Positions 43,032 to 53,518 of a DNA stretch of 64,000 bases are shown here, piece after piece; position 1 is the first letter of the stretch; the number at the start of each line of letters is the position of its first letter. A program made the position numbers and the translations under genes. The notes under the pieces are model-generated. The model did not search any database, had not been told where the DNA came from, and worked only from the letters and a program-made list of their open reading frames with translations. The DNA comes from Musa acuminata AAA Group (taxonomy: Eukaryota > Streptophyta > Magnoliopsida > Zingiberales > Musaceae): assembly GCF_036884655.1 (NCBI RefSeq), contig NC_088347.1, positions 13,831,501 to 13,895,500 on the forward strand, read 5' to 3'.

Positions 43032-45743
43032 TGCTTTCATGATATATTTTCTTTTTTAGTTTAGAATTAATTTTCTTGAAAATTACATGTTTAAAAATAA
43101 AAATACAAAAATTATGATCATGCTGATAATTTCAAAAATGATAATATTGCATGACAAACAAATAAAATGATTTTGATCATGGTTAAGAAGTAATAATGTG
43201 TATCATGTTTGATTAACATTGTTGAATGAAATCACGTTTGATTTAAAGTAATGCATAAAGATGTAATATTAAATGGTTATTAACAATTTTATGCGTGAGA
43301 TTTTAAGTTATCCATGATCATGAGCTTGTTTGATCTTCTTGATTTAATTTCAAGATCTATAGCAAAAATCATGTCTGAATATATGAAAATGTTAATTTCA
43401 TTTTCGGATTCACTTAACAATTGATATCCTAACAATCAAATTTTCTCATACACTTATAAAAAATATTTTTCTAAAATAGATTTGATGAAATGATTCCTGC
43501 TTATAAATTCCATCTTGAAATATGAATGATAGTGTTTTTGCTTGCAAAGATTTGTTTCACATTCATATCTCCTATGATTCATGTGCAGAAAAAGAATTTA
43601 TAAATCATAATACAATGAGATTTCTTATGCAAAAATAAAGTGCTTTTGTGATTCCTTGCTAAAGAGAATAATCATAATCATGATCTTGATAATTATAACA
43701 TGAAGCTCTTTATAAATCAAGATCGTTCATTATGCTCCCTACATTTATCAAAAAGGGTTTCTTCAAATGAAATGCAATTCAATGAAGTGTCATATTGATA
43801 TCTTGAAACTTGGAATATTTTAAAATGTGATCTTTGATAAGAATGTTTCAAGTTGCTCTTTGTACTATATCTTTTCAAATGAATCATGAGCCTTGATATC
43901 ATATATCTCATAATACAAGATTTCTTTGCCTTATACTTATCTTAATTTGGCATATAAAGACTAAGGCATGCTTAGATGAAAAAGAATCTTTTAAAAAATG
44001 CTTTTCCCATTTGATCGAGATTAATGATTTCATGATATTTTATGAATCTCGAAATTAATTTTAATGACTTGATTATGAACTTCAAGTTAATGATTTAATT
44101 TGAATAAGTTTTATCTAAATCATAATCTTGATCTTGCAAAATTGAAGTCACAAATAATATCTTGTGGTAGTCATGAATTGATACTCACAATATGAAAACA
44201 TTAATATTCATGACTTAAATTGGATTGAAACATTGTATGCTTAAATTAATCATTCTCCTATGTTTCAAAAATTCCTTGAATGCCTTATGTGATGATTGAA
44301 AACTAACTTGCTTTATGATGAATCACGAATCATGACTTGATCTATGATGTAAATGCCTTGAAATGATTGAAATATTTAACACTTTTATGCTCTTCCCCCT
44401 ACTTTCTTCTTGTTTTCAATGATAAAATGGGGAGAAGTTTTGGTCATGCATGGTAGGATATAATTTGACAAAATTGATACCATCATGATATGAAACATTT
44501 ATGATGTGCAATTATGCATGCAATACTTGTGCTTTCTAATTATGATGTGATGTATTGCATATAATGTAAATCATAATTTAAAATGCTATGAGTGCCAAGT
44601 TACACATTTTGAGAAGAAATTGTTATATTGAAACATTAATGTAATTATGAATGGTGATATGATATCATGCATGTAATACTTCAATAATGATGCATGCAAT
44701 GATAAAATATTCATGATGAAAAATTGTCTTGACATTCATAACTTGATTATTCATCATTTGTCATGATTTTGAAATCGTTGTAAAAGGAAAAGAGAACTAC
44801 AAAACTGTATTCTCTCTTTCTTTTTTACAATGACAAAGGGGGAGATAGCTAGCTTGTACAAGTCAAGAAGATGCAAAAACTTGATTGATAGCTTGCCTAT
44901 TTTAAGTAGCAAAGATTGCTAACTTGCTTATTTCAAAGAAGAAAAATTGTCTTCTTGAACATCACTATCTTGAATATCTCAAGAAGCAAAACTTGCAATT
45001 TGCACATTGCAATAGGAAGCAAGAATCATGAGCTTACACAAGAAATTTATCTTGCATTTGCTTTCGAAATTTTTGCTAGCTTATATATCGTGAAACTTGT
45101 ATATCGTAAAAATTGCTAGCTTGTTGGTCTAAAGAGAAGCAAAAAGTTGCTATCTCAAAAGAAGCAAATGTGCTATCTTGCCTATCTCAAGAGGCAAAAA
45201 TGCTAACTTGCTCATCTAGCAAAGTGAGCAAAATTTTCAAGAAGCAAGAGTTGCCTTCTTGAACATCTCTAATTTGCTAGCTTGCATGATGTAGAACTTG
45301 CTATCTTGAACATTACCAAAAGTGCTATCTTATATGCTATAAAACTTGCATATCTAAAACTTGATAGCATGAATGTTCTAAGCATGATGTAACACTTGCT
45401 AAATCTTCTAGCTCCAAGATTGCATGATGATAAAACTTGATACTATGTTTTTCATGCAATGAGTTGAATCAATATCACAAACACTTGATTGTGATACTTC
45501 TTCTTTTTGTTGATGACAAAGGGGGAGAAGTATGTTGATGAAAGTATGTTGATGACATGACATGTGATGCATAAGTTTATGCATATGTTCATGTTGACGT
45601 GTTGCAAGTATTCATGATGAATATTGCAATAACTTGAATTCAGTTTGAATTCAAGGTTCTATCAATATGGCATATTGATAGGGGGAGTTTGTTTAAACTT
45701 CGGGAGTTAAGTTTAACTCCGTCATCAAGTGGTTGTCATCATC
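43032..45743 (+). other. AT-rich non-coding internal region of A3
   Basis: 2.7 kb without a credible ORF, the same type as in A1 and M1. Extra purine tracts at 44833-44845 and 45516-45529 bracket an array of GCTAGC, CTTGCTATCTTG and AAGAAGCAAA words (about 44850-45420). Hairpins precede the PPT at 45658-45720. Confidence 0.78.
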
Positions 45744-45757
45744 AAAAAGGGGGAGAT
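45744..45757 (+). other. Polypurine tract of A3
   Basis: AAAAAGGGGGAGAT directly before TGTTGAATC at 45758. Confidence 0.9.
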
Positions 45758-45786
45758 TGTTGAATCTCGTATTTTGATGATGAAAC
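45758..45786 (+). repeat. A3 3' LTR, first 29 bp
   Basis: TGTTGAATCTCGTATTTTGA and nine further bases, then A4. GAAAC (45782-45786) is A4's TSD; the LTR resumes at 55715 with TACTTGATATATG. Confidence 0.93.
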
Positions 45787-46332
45787 TGTTGAATCTCGGA
45801 TTTTGATGATGAAGTCAATTGTCATTTGTTATCTAATCTATGTGTTGAGATAAGTGTGCAGGATTAACTACGATAAGAGTAAGACAAGCAGCAGGTGTTG
45901 CGCCGGAGTCAAGATCATGATCACGTTGGGAGTTCGAGAGTTCGACGGAAGTTCGGACGGTCGTCGGAGGTTCAGAGAGAACAGATCCGAGAAGTCCAGA
46001 AGCTTGCCAAGCGAAGCTCGTCGGAACTCGCCAAGTGGATCGTCGCAAAGTCCAGGAGTATGCCGGATGTCCGCAGAAGGATCACCGAGGGTTATCGGTT
46101 GATCAACGGAAGTTAGCCGGAAACTCGCCGGAAGAAGCGATTGACGCATCGGAGCAAAGCTGCAGAAGTTGTCTTAGAGTTAATCGTAGTTAGCATGATG
46201 ATTAAGCATGAAAATGGGAGGTGATCCCATTAGCTTAATCTTGGGGCAATTGGGCCCCTGAAAAGATTCAAAGTGGGCCGAATGGAGTGAACCATTCGGA
46301 CCCAGATTGCACCAGGAGGTGCAACCGCCCCA

Positions 46333-46488
46333 GCCAGGAGGTGCAACCGCCTGGGCTGTGGGGCTGGGAGGTGCAACCGCCCCAGCCAGGAGGTGCAACC
46401 GCCAGGGCTGTGGGGTTGGGAGGTGCAACCGCCCCAGCCAGGAGGTGCAACCGCCTGGGCTGTGGGGTTGGGAGGTGCAACCGCCCCA
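46333..46488 (+). repeat. 52-bp tandem repeat upstream of the A4 promoter
   Basis: Three 52-bp units beginning GCCAGGAGGTGCAACCGCC. The 3' LTR has four (54065-54272). Confidence 0.93.
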
Positions 46489-46796
46489 GCCAAGAGGTTG
46501 CACCGCCAGAGCTCAAGTTCCGAGCTCTGCCAGGCGATGCTACCACCGAGCTCAGATTTCGAGCTCTGCCAGGTGATGCAACCACCAAGCTCAGTCTTCG
46601 AGCTCTGCCAGGTGATGCAACCATCGAGCTCAGTCTTCGAGCTCTGGCAGAGAAGAGCAATCGGCTGAGCTCAGTCTTCGAGCTCTGCCAGGCGGTGCCA
46701 CCTCTCCAGTTGAGAGGTGCAACCGCCTGATCCCAGAATTCTGGGATTTGATCGATTTGATCGTTTTGAGCTCGAATTTTGAATTGGGTTGGGGCC

Positions 46797-46804
46797 TATA
46801 AATA
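46797..46804 (+). promoter_or_regulatory. TATA box of A4 5' LTR
   Basis: TATAAATA in GGGGCCTATAAATACCCC; the likely start signal for the genomic RNA of an intact element. Confidence 0.78.
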
Positions 46805-47519
46805 CCCCACCCATTCAGCACTGAAAAGATACAGACCAATACCGAAATCTTGATCTTTTCTGTGATTCTAAGAGCTCAAAAGTGTTGTAAAGCCTTTAAG
46901 TCTCCTCCTTCTGTTCTTCAAGTTTTCAATTGTAAAGTGAGGAGAGAAAGGTCTGTAAAGGTTGTCTCCTAAGCCTGTCAAAAGGAGAGAAATTGTAAGA
47001 GGGAAGTTTGGCCTTCGCCCATTGAAGGAAGGCACCTAGTTGACGTCGGCAACCTCATCGGTGGAGGAAGCCAAAAGTGGAGTAGGTCAAGGCTGACCGA
47101 ACCACTCTAAATCTCTGGTTTGCGTTTATTTTCGAGCACTTTATCATTACTGCAAACCTCCCTCATCACTACTGCTCTCTGCGCTTTCACGAACAAATTC
47201 TAAGTGCTGTTCTTCCAAATCTGCATTCAGACGTAAATTCGTATTTTCATACATTACAGTTTACGTTTACGTTTGATTCTGCAGAACTGTTTTCCATGCT
47301 TTTACGAACGAGCTTCTTTGCAGTTTACGCTTACATTTTAATCCTATTAATAACTGCAATCTGTCCTCTATGATTTTACGAACGAGTTTCAACATTTAGA
47401 CGCAAAACTGCATTCAGACGTAAATCGGCTTTCCTCGCTCAATCGTCAGATTTCAGTTCACGTTTACGTCTTGATTTCAACTGCATACTGCCTTCTGCGA
47501 GTATACAAATGAGTTTCAA

Positions 47520-47770
47520 AGTTTAGACATAAATCTGCGTTTAGACGTAAATCTGCGTTTAGACGTAAAACTACGTTTAGACGTAAATCTGCGTTTAGAC
47601 GTAAAAGTGCGTTTAGACGTAAAACTGCGTTTAGACGTAAATCTGCGTTTAGACGTAAATCTGCGTTTAGACGTAAATCTGCATTTAGACGTAAATCTGA
47701 GTTTAGACGCAAAACTGCGCTTAGACGCAAAACTGCGCTTAAACGCAATCTGCGCTTAGACGCAAACTGC
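47520..47770 (+). repeat. 18-bp array in A4 5' LTR
   Basis: Units of GTTTAGACGTAAATCTGC; the 3' LTR array at 55310-55570 has one unit more. Confidence 0.94.
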
Positions 47771-47863
47771 ACCTAGATACAAACTGAGAATTTGCTTTTG
47801 CATCATAATAGTTTTTTGAACGAACGCAGCTTTTGGTTTTTAAATTAATATAAGATTTCCGCT

Positions 47864-47892
47864 GCACTAATTCACCCCCCCCCTCTTAGTGC
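47864..47892 (+). other. Terminal C-loop hairpin, A4 5' LTR
   Basis: GCACTAA and TTAGTGC arms around TTCAC, a C run and TC, 14 bp before the LTR end. Confidence 0.78.
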
Positions 47893-47908
47893 TCTCGATC
47901 CTAACAAT

Positions 47909-47920
47909 TGGTATCAGAGC
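47909..47920 (+). other. Primer binding site of A4
   Basis: TGGTATCAGAGC, matching the 12-nt initiator tRNA-Met PBS. Confidence 0.95.
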
Positions 47921-47956
47921 AAGGTTAACTCTCTAAAGGATTAAAACCCAAGAGAG

Positions 47957-49540
47957 ATGGCATACGCCGGAAACCAAGAGGGGCATTCGATTACACGTCC
48001 ACCCATGTTCAGTGGAACGGACTACACTTACTGGAAGACCCGAATGAGGATCTTTCTTATTTCTATGGATTTTGAACTGTGGAACCTTGTTGAAAATGGA
48101 TTTTCAAAATCTTCTCTTCCAATGATCGATTGGAACGATTTGGAGAAGAAGGCTTTCGCTCTTAATGCAAAGGCTATGAATGCCTTATTTTGCGCACTTG
48201 ATAAAAACGAGTTTAATCGTGTTTCAACTTGCGAAACTGCTTTTGATATTTGGCACACACTTGAAGTGACCCACGAGGGCACAAGTAGAGTGAAAGAGTC
48301 AAAAATCAATCTGTTGCTGCATTCTTTTGAACTTTTCCGAATGAAACCGAGTGAAACCATTGGCGACATGTTTACCCGTTTCACGGATGTCGTCAACGGT
48401 CTAAAAGGACTCGGAAAGAGCTTTTCGGATTTTGAGCTTGTTAATAAGATACTAAGATCCCTTCCTAAGAGTTGGGATCCTAAAGTCACCGTCATTCAAG
48501 AGGCAAAAGATCTACGAAATTTCCCTCTTGAAGAACTAATCGGGTCATTAATGACCTACGAAATGACTTGCAAAGCTCATGAAGAGCAAGAAGACATCCT
48601 TCCAAAGAACAGGAAGGATATGGCACTTAAAACTTCTGAATACCACTTGAGAGAAAACTCAAGTGATGAGGACTGTGATGATGACTTGGCACTTTTGACA
48701 AGAAAGTTTAAAAAATTCTTCAAAAGAAACAAGTTTAAAAACGATGTGAAAAATAAACTTGAACCTAAGAAGGACCAAGTGATCTGCTATGAATGTAAAA
48801 AGCCGGGACATTACAAAAGTGATTGTCCCCAAGTCAAGAAAAGAACAACAAAGAAGAAGGCGCTCCAAGCAACATGGGATGACTCGAGCGCATCTGAGGA
48901 AGAGGAATCCAACACCGAGCAAGTTGCTCATTACGCCTTTATGGCAATTGAAGAGGAGGTAACGGATTTATTAGATGCTGATTTATCTTTCGATGAATTA
49001 TTAAATGCCTTCCATGATTTATTTGATGAATGCAAAGTTATAAATAGAAAATACAAGTTGCTAAAAAAGGTACATGATAATCTTACTTGTGAGTTTGATA
49101 AATTAAAAGTCGAACATCATGATAGTTTAAAGTCATGTATCAAATGTCATGATTTAGAAACTATACAAAAAGAAAACTTGCTACTTAAGGACACCTTGAA
49201 GAAATTCGAGGTTGGTAGCAAGTCATTAAACATGATCCTTACAAACAAGGGTCATGCTCCCAAAAGAAGTGGGATTGGATTTGTGAGGGGTCCTCACCGA
49301 AATCCAACTACCTTTGTAAAAGGCCCCATCTTACACGTTCATCACCAAACCAAGTGCAACTTTTGTTGCAAATCTGGACACAAGACACATTGTTGTCCAT
49401 TCAAGAAAATAAGTCCAAACAAATTAATTTGGGTTCCTAAAGGAACCATGATAAACTCTATGCAACATGATAAAAAATGTAGATCTATTTATGAGGCACC
49501 CAAAAGCAAATGGGTACCTAAACATCATTCTTTCTTGTAG
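47957..49540 (+). CDS. gag: Intact Sirevirus Gag of A4
   Basis: 527 aa, first ATG after AAGAGAG downstream of the PBS. Residues 10-210 are the copia Gag/capsid region (DYTYWKTRMRIFL, AKAMNALFCALDKNEFN, HEGTSRVKESKINLL, MKPSETIGDMFT). Acidic linker 210-245, basic block 249-272, zinc knuckle 1 C277-C280-H285-C290, acidic serine block 308-322, probable coiled coil 335-425, zinc knuckle 2 C467-C470-H475-C480. The length and added C-terminal domain suit Sireviruses. It would assemble the cytoplasmic particle and package RNA. The frame ends with TAG and is followed in the same frame by protease, so some readthrough is needed to make Gag-Pol. Confidence 0.95.
   Translation: MAYAGNQEGHSITRPPMFSGTDYTYWKTRMRIFLISMDFELWNLVENGFSKSSLPMIDWNDLEKKAFALNAKAMNALFCALDKNEFNRVSTCETAFDIWHTLEVTHEGTSRVKESKINLLLHSFELFRMKPSETIGDMFTRFTDVVNGLKGLGKSFSDFELVNKILRSLPKSWDPKVTVIQEAKDLRNFPLEELIGSLMTYEMTCKAHEEQEDILPKNRKDMALKTSEYHLRENSSDEDCDDDLALLTRKFKKFFKRNKFKNDVKNKLEPKKDQVICYECKKPGHYKSDCPQVKKRTTKKKALQATWDDSSASEEEESNTEQVAHYAFMAIEEEVTDLLDADLSFDELLNAFHDLFDECKVINRKYKLLKKVHDNLTCEFDKLKVEHHDSLKSCIKCHDLETIQKENLLLKDTLKKFEVGSKSLNMILTNKGHAPKRSGIGFVRGPHRNPTTFVKGPILHVHHQTKCNFCCKSGHKTHCCPFKKISPNKLIWVPKGTMINSMQHDKKCRSIYEAPKSKWVPKHHSFL
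49538..49540 (+). promoter_or_regulatory. In-frame TAG between Gag and protease (A4)
   Basis: Context TTC TTG TAG AAA. The same codon in the same frame occurs at 31130-31132 (D1, TTG TAG AAA) and 60327-60329 (E0, TTG TAG AAA). Likely a programmed readthrough site (inference). Confidence 0.7.
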
Positions 49541-52500
49541 AAAACTAAACAATCGCAAGCTAGGAGCAAGAAATGGTACCTTGATAGTGGATGCTCAAGG
49601 CATATGACCGGAGATCCATCTCAATTCTCTAAGCTCTCTAGCATAGACGAAGGATATGTCACCTTCGGAGACAACAACAAGGGTAAAATCATTGGCAAAG
49701 GAACCATAGGTAACAAATCCAACCTCTCTATTGAAGATGTTTTACTAGTTGATGGTCTAAAACATAACCTCTTGAGCATTAGTCAATTATGTGATAAAGG
49801 ATATATTATAAGATTTGAATCTAATGCCTGCATCATTGGAAAACCACACAAAAATATATCTATGATTGCATTAAAACAAAACAACGTATACACTATTGAC
49901 ATCAATGACTTATGTGATGAAATGTGCTTTGCCGTTATGAATGAGGATGCTTGGCTATGGCATAGAAGATTAGGTCATGCTAGTATGAAACTAATCAATC
50001 AAGTATCATCTAGAGAACTTGTAAGAGGAATTCCTCATATCAAGTTCATCAAAGATAATGTATGTGATGCTTGCCAATTAGGTAAGCAAATTAGGGGTAG
50101 CTTCAAAGCTAAGAATCAAATAAGCACCTCTAGACCCTTACAATTGATCCATATGGACTTGTTCGGACCAATCTCTACATCGAGTCTAGGAGGTAGCAAA
50201 TACGCCTTTGTCATTATTGATGACTACAGCAGATATACATGGACCTACTTCTTAAAACAAAAAAATGAATGCTTTAGACATTTTACCAAGTTTTGTAAAC
50301 TTGTTCAAAATGAGAAGGAATCTATGATTTCGTCAATTAGAAGTGATCACGGTGGAGAATTTCAAAACCATGACTTCCAAGAATTTTGTGAACTCAATGG
50401 ATACAACCATAACTTCTCTACTCCAAGAAATCCTCAACAAAATGGGGTAGTAGAAAGAAAAAATCGAAATTTGCAAGAAATGGCAAGAACCATGTTGAAT
50501 GAACATAGCCTACCCAAATATTTTTGGGCCGAAGCTGTAAACACTGCATGTTATATTTTAAATAGAGTCCTAGTAAGACCCTTACTCACCAAAACTCCCT
50601 ATGAGTTATGGAATAACAAAAAACCCAATGTCTCATATTTTAAAGTCTTTGGGTGTAAGTGTTTTATCTTGAATGAAAAGGATAACTTAGGAAAATTCGA
50701 TGCTAAATCTGATGAAGGAATCTTTCTTGGCTATTCTTCGGTTTCTAAAGCTTTTCGCATCTTCAATAAAAGAACCTTAATTATTGAAGAATCCATCCAT
50801 GTTGTTTTCAATGAGATTTCAGAAATTAAGAAAAATGATCTTGATGATGATGTTAATTTTGATTCCTTGAATTTAAACGAAACCCCGTCTCCAACTAGCA
50901 ACTTGGTTGCATCCACTTCCAAAACATCCTTACCCAAGGATTGGAAGTATATTGATGCTCATCCTAAGGAGCTAATCCTAGGAGACACATCAAAGGGGGT
51001 TCAAACACGATCTTCTTTTAAAAACTTTTGTGCCAACGCCGCTTTTCTCTCCCAAATTGAACCCAAATGTATTGATGAAGCCATGAAAGATGATTCATGG
51101 ATCATCGCAATGCAAGATGAATTAAATCAATTTGAGAGAAATGAGGTGTGGACGCTTGTTCCTAGGCCAAATGACCATTTAGTAATTGGTACTAAATGGG
51201 TCTTTAGAAACAAGCAAGATGAAAATGGTATCGTGGTTAGAAACAAGGCTAGATTAGTGGCCAAAGGTTTCAACCAAGAAGAAGGTATCGATTACGAAGA
51301 AACCTTCGCACCTGTGGCTCGATTGGAAGCCATAAGGATGCTCCTTGCCTACGCTAGTTGCAATAATTTTAAGTTATTTCAAATGGATGTTAAAAGCGCT
51401 TTTTTAAATGGTTTCATTTCCGAAGAAGTTTATGTTGAACAACCTCCTGGATTTGAAAACAATGGCTACCCTAATCATGTGTTTAGATTAACTAAAGCTC
51501 TCTATGGTTTAAAACAAGCCCCAAGGGCTTGGTATGAGAGACTTAGCTCTTTTCTCATTGAAAATAATTTCATAAAAGGCAAGGTTGATACTACATTATT
51601 TATCAAGAATTTTGAAAATGATTTTCTCATTGTTCAGATTTATGTTGATGATATTATCTTTGGTTCTACAAATGAATCTCTTTGTGAATCCTTTTCGAAA
51701 ACTATGAGTCATGAATTCGAAATGAGTCTAATGGGAGAGTTAACATTCTTCTTAGGCCTACAAATCAAACAACTAAGCAATGACATCTTTATTAGTCAAA
51801 CCAAATATGCTGTGAGTCTGCTAAAGAAGTTCAAAATGAATAATTCAAAAGCCATTGACACTCCTATGAGCACCTCCACTAAGTTAGAAATTGATGAGAA
51901 TGGAGAAAGCTTCGATCAAAAAACCTATAGGGGTATGATAGGAAGTTTACTTTACCTCACTGCCACCAGACCAGACATCATGTTCAGTGTAGGACTTTGT
52001 GCTAGATTTCAATCAGACCCTAAGATATCTCATCTCAAAGCAGTCAAAAGAATACTCAGATATCTTAATGGAACTACCAATCTAGGATTATGGTACCCAA
52101 AATCAGAAAATTTTGAATTAACAGCTTATGCTGATGCGGACTTCGCTAGCTGTAAACTAGACAGAAAAAACACATCAGGATCATGTCAATTTTTAGGACA
52201 TGCCCTCGTATCCTGGTCATCTAAGAAACAAAACTCGGTTGCCCTATCAACAACCGAAGCTGAATACATTGCAGCAAGTGCATGCTGTGCACAAGTTGTA
52301 TGGATGAAAAACACTTTAGAAGATTACAAAGTGAATCTTAAAGATATTCCCATTAAATATGATAACACGAGTGCAATATGCTTAACTAAAAATCCTATAC
52401 AACACTCAAGAACAAAACACATTGATATTAGACATCACTTTATACGAGATCATGTCACTAATCATGATGTAACCATAGAGTTTATTGATACCAAACATCA

Positions 52501-52591
52501 ACTAGCTGATATCTTCACAAAACCCCTATGTGAAGAACAATTTGATTACATAAGAAGAGAATTAGGAATGTTGATGTGTCCGAATACTTAA
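49541..52591 (+). CDS. pol: Intact Sirevirus Pol of A4
   Basis: Opens after the Gag TAG with no start codon of its own until the ATG at 49604. Residues below count from that ATG (995 aa). Protease: LDSGC just upstream. Pre-integrase zinc: H120, H125, C154, C157. Integrase: D185 (HMDLFGP), D248 (RSDHGGEF), E284 (VVERKNR). RT: catalytic D595 ([11 protein letters not shown]) and YVDD 680-683 (51641-51652). RNase H: ADADF at 843-847, TEAEY 884-888, YDN 919-921, ending ADIFTKPL and a terminal LGMLMCPNT. All catalytic residues I looked for are present. The domain order PR-IN-RT-RH is copia. It makes and integrates element cDNA, and may also serve the gag-only relatives. Confidence 0.95.
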   Translation, partial: KTKQSQARSKKWYLDSGCSRHMTGDPSQFSKLSSIDEGYVTFGDNNKGKIIGKGTIGNKSNLSIEDVLLVDGLKHNLLSISQLCDKGYIIRFESNACIIGKPHKNISMIALKQNNVYTIDINDLCDEMCFAVMNEDAWLWHRRLGHASMKLINQVSSRELVRGIPHIKFIKDNVCDACQLGKQIRGSFKAKNQISTSRPLQLIHMDLFGPISTSSLGGSKYAFVIIDDYSRYTWTYFLKQKNECFRHFTKFCKLVQNEKESMISSIRSDHGGEFQNHDFQEFCELNGYNHNFSTPRNPQQNGVVERKNRNLQEMARTMLNEHSLPKYFWAEAVNTACYILNRVLVRPLLTKTPYELWNNKKPNVSYFKVFGCKCFILNEKDNLGKFDAKSDEGIFLGYSSVSKAFRIFNKRTLIIEESIHVVFNEISEIKKNDLDDDVNFDSLNLNETPSPTSNLVASTSKTSLPKDWKYIDAHPKELILGDTSKGVQTRSSFKNFCANAAFLSQIEPKCIDEAMKDDSWIIAMQDELNQFERNEVWTLVPRPNDHLVIGTKWVFRNKQDENGIVVRNKARLVAKGFNQEEGIDYEETFAPVARLEAIRMLLAYASCNNFKLFQMDVKSAFLNGFISEEVYVEQPPGFENNGYPNHVFRLTKALYGLKQAPRAWYERLSSFLIENNFIKGKVDTTLFIKNFENDFLIVQIYVDDIIFGSTNESLCESFSKTMSHEFEMSLMGELTFFLGLQIKQLSNDIFISQTKYAVSLLKKFKMNNSKAIDTPMSTSTKLEIDENGESFDQKTYRGMIGSLLYLTATRPDIMFSVGLCARFQSDPKISHLKAVKRILRYLNGTTNLGLWYPKSENFELTAYADADFASCKLDRKNTSGSCQFLGHALVSWSSKKQNSVALSTTEAEYIAASACCAQVVWMKNTLEDYKVNLKDIPIKYDNTSAICLTKNPIQHSRTKHIDIRHHFIRDHVTNHDVTIEFIDTKHQLADIFTKPLCEEQFDYIRRELGMLMCPNT

Positions 52592-53504
52592 ACTAGTTAA
52601 AATTATTTTTCGAATGTTATTACTATTACATGCCTTGACAACGCTTGATCAAATAACATTTTGCAAATTATGTGACAAATATTTTTAACCAAATGCATGT
52701 AAGAAGTTCATTTTTCGGGTTGTATGCTAAAAATGGGATGTTCCCGTACACTCTTATGAAAACTCTTTGGAAAATGACTTTCCTCCGTCAAGCAAAAACA
52801 ATAAAGAGATATATGTGTCATGACTTCCTTCATATGCTTGATAATGCTATCATGCTTTTTGTTGATGACAAAGGGGGAGAAACATATGAATTGATAAACA
52901 CTATGTCATAACTGAACTGCCATAATCATATGTCATAGTTGCAAATACTTGAGTGATGCTATAAACAATGTTATGCCATCCTTGCATCACCAAGAGATAT
53001 GTGAACATGTGCTATAGTTTGCATCATATCTTGATTTGATATTCTATAGAAAATGCAAACTTGCTAGAAAATCATAGTTGCAAATACTTGAGTGATGCTA
53101 TAAACAATGTTATGCCATCCTTGCATCACCAAGAGATATGTGAACATGTGCTATAGTTTGCATCATATCTTGATTTGATATTCTATAGAAAATGCAAACT
53201 TGCTAGAAAATCTCAAATGTGAGCATCATGTAAAAAGTCCTTCGTAGCTTTATATGATTACATGATGAATGGTTACAAACACTATCATACAAACTTGATG
53301 ATGTATGTCATGCCTTGACATAATTCTTGAAGAGATACATCATGATGGGCATCATGATGGGAGCATTGATAAGTTTAACTGATCTAACTTATCAATACGT
53401 CACTTGAATTCTTAGGTCTTGAATTCAAGGTTGACTTATCTCAACTATGGCATATAGATAGGGGGAGTTAAGGACAACTCCTTTATCAATTGATTGTCAT
53501 CATC
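52592..53504 (+). other. A4 3' non-coding region with a 139-bp tandem duplication
   Basis: No envelope-like gene. An extra purine tract is at 52868-52881. A 139-bp segment is duplicated head to tail (52934-53072 and 53073-53211). A GGAGTTAAGGACAACTCC partial hairpin lies upstream of the PPT (about 53464-53481). Confidence 0.85.
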
Positions 53505-53518
53505 AAAAAGGGGGAGAT
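53505..53518 (+). other. Polypurine tract of A4
   Basis: AAAAAGGGGGAGAT, identical to that of A3 and D1, abutting the 3' LTR. Confidence 0.93.

Larger units (their letters stand above)
45787..47906 (+). repeat. A4 5' LTR (short-U3 subtype)
   Basis: 2120 bp, TGTTGAATCTCGG to CCTAACA. A 52-bp repeat (units at 46333, 46385, 46437), TATA box 46797-46804, 18-bp array 47520-47770, C-loop hairpin 47864-47892. Confidence 0.96.

Noticed and set aside
52672..52911. 79-codon frame after A4 pol, considered as an envelope-like gene
   Set aside because: Too short, ends in the purine tract context, no signal peptide or membrane segment that I trust, and not conserved in D1 or E0.
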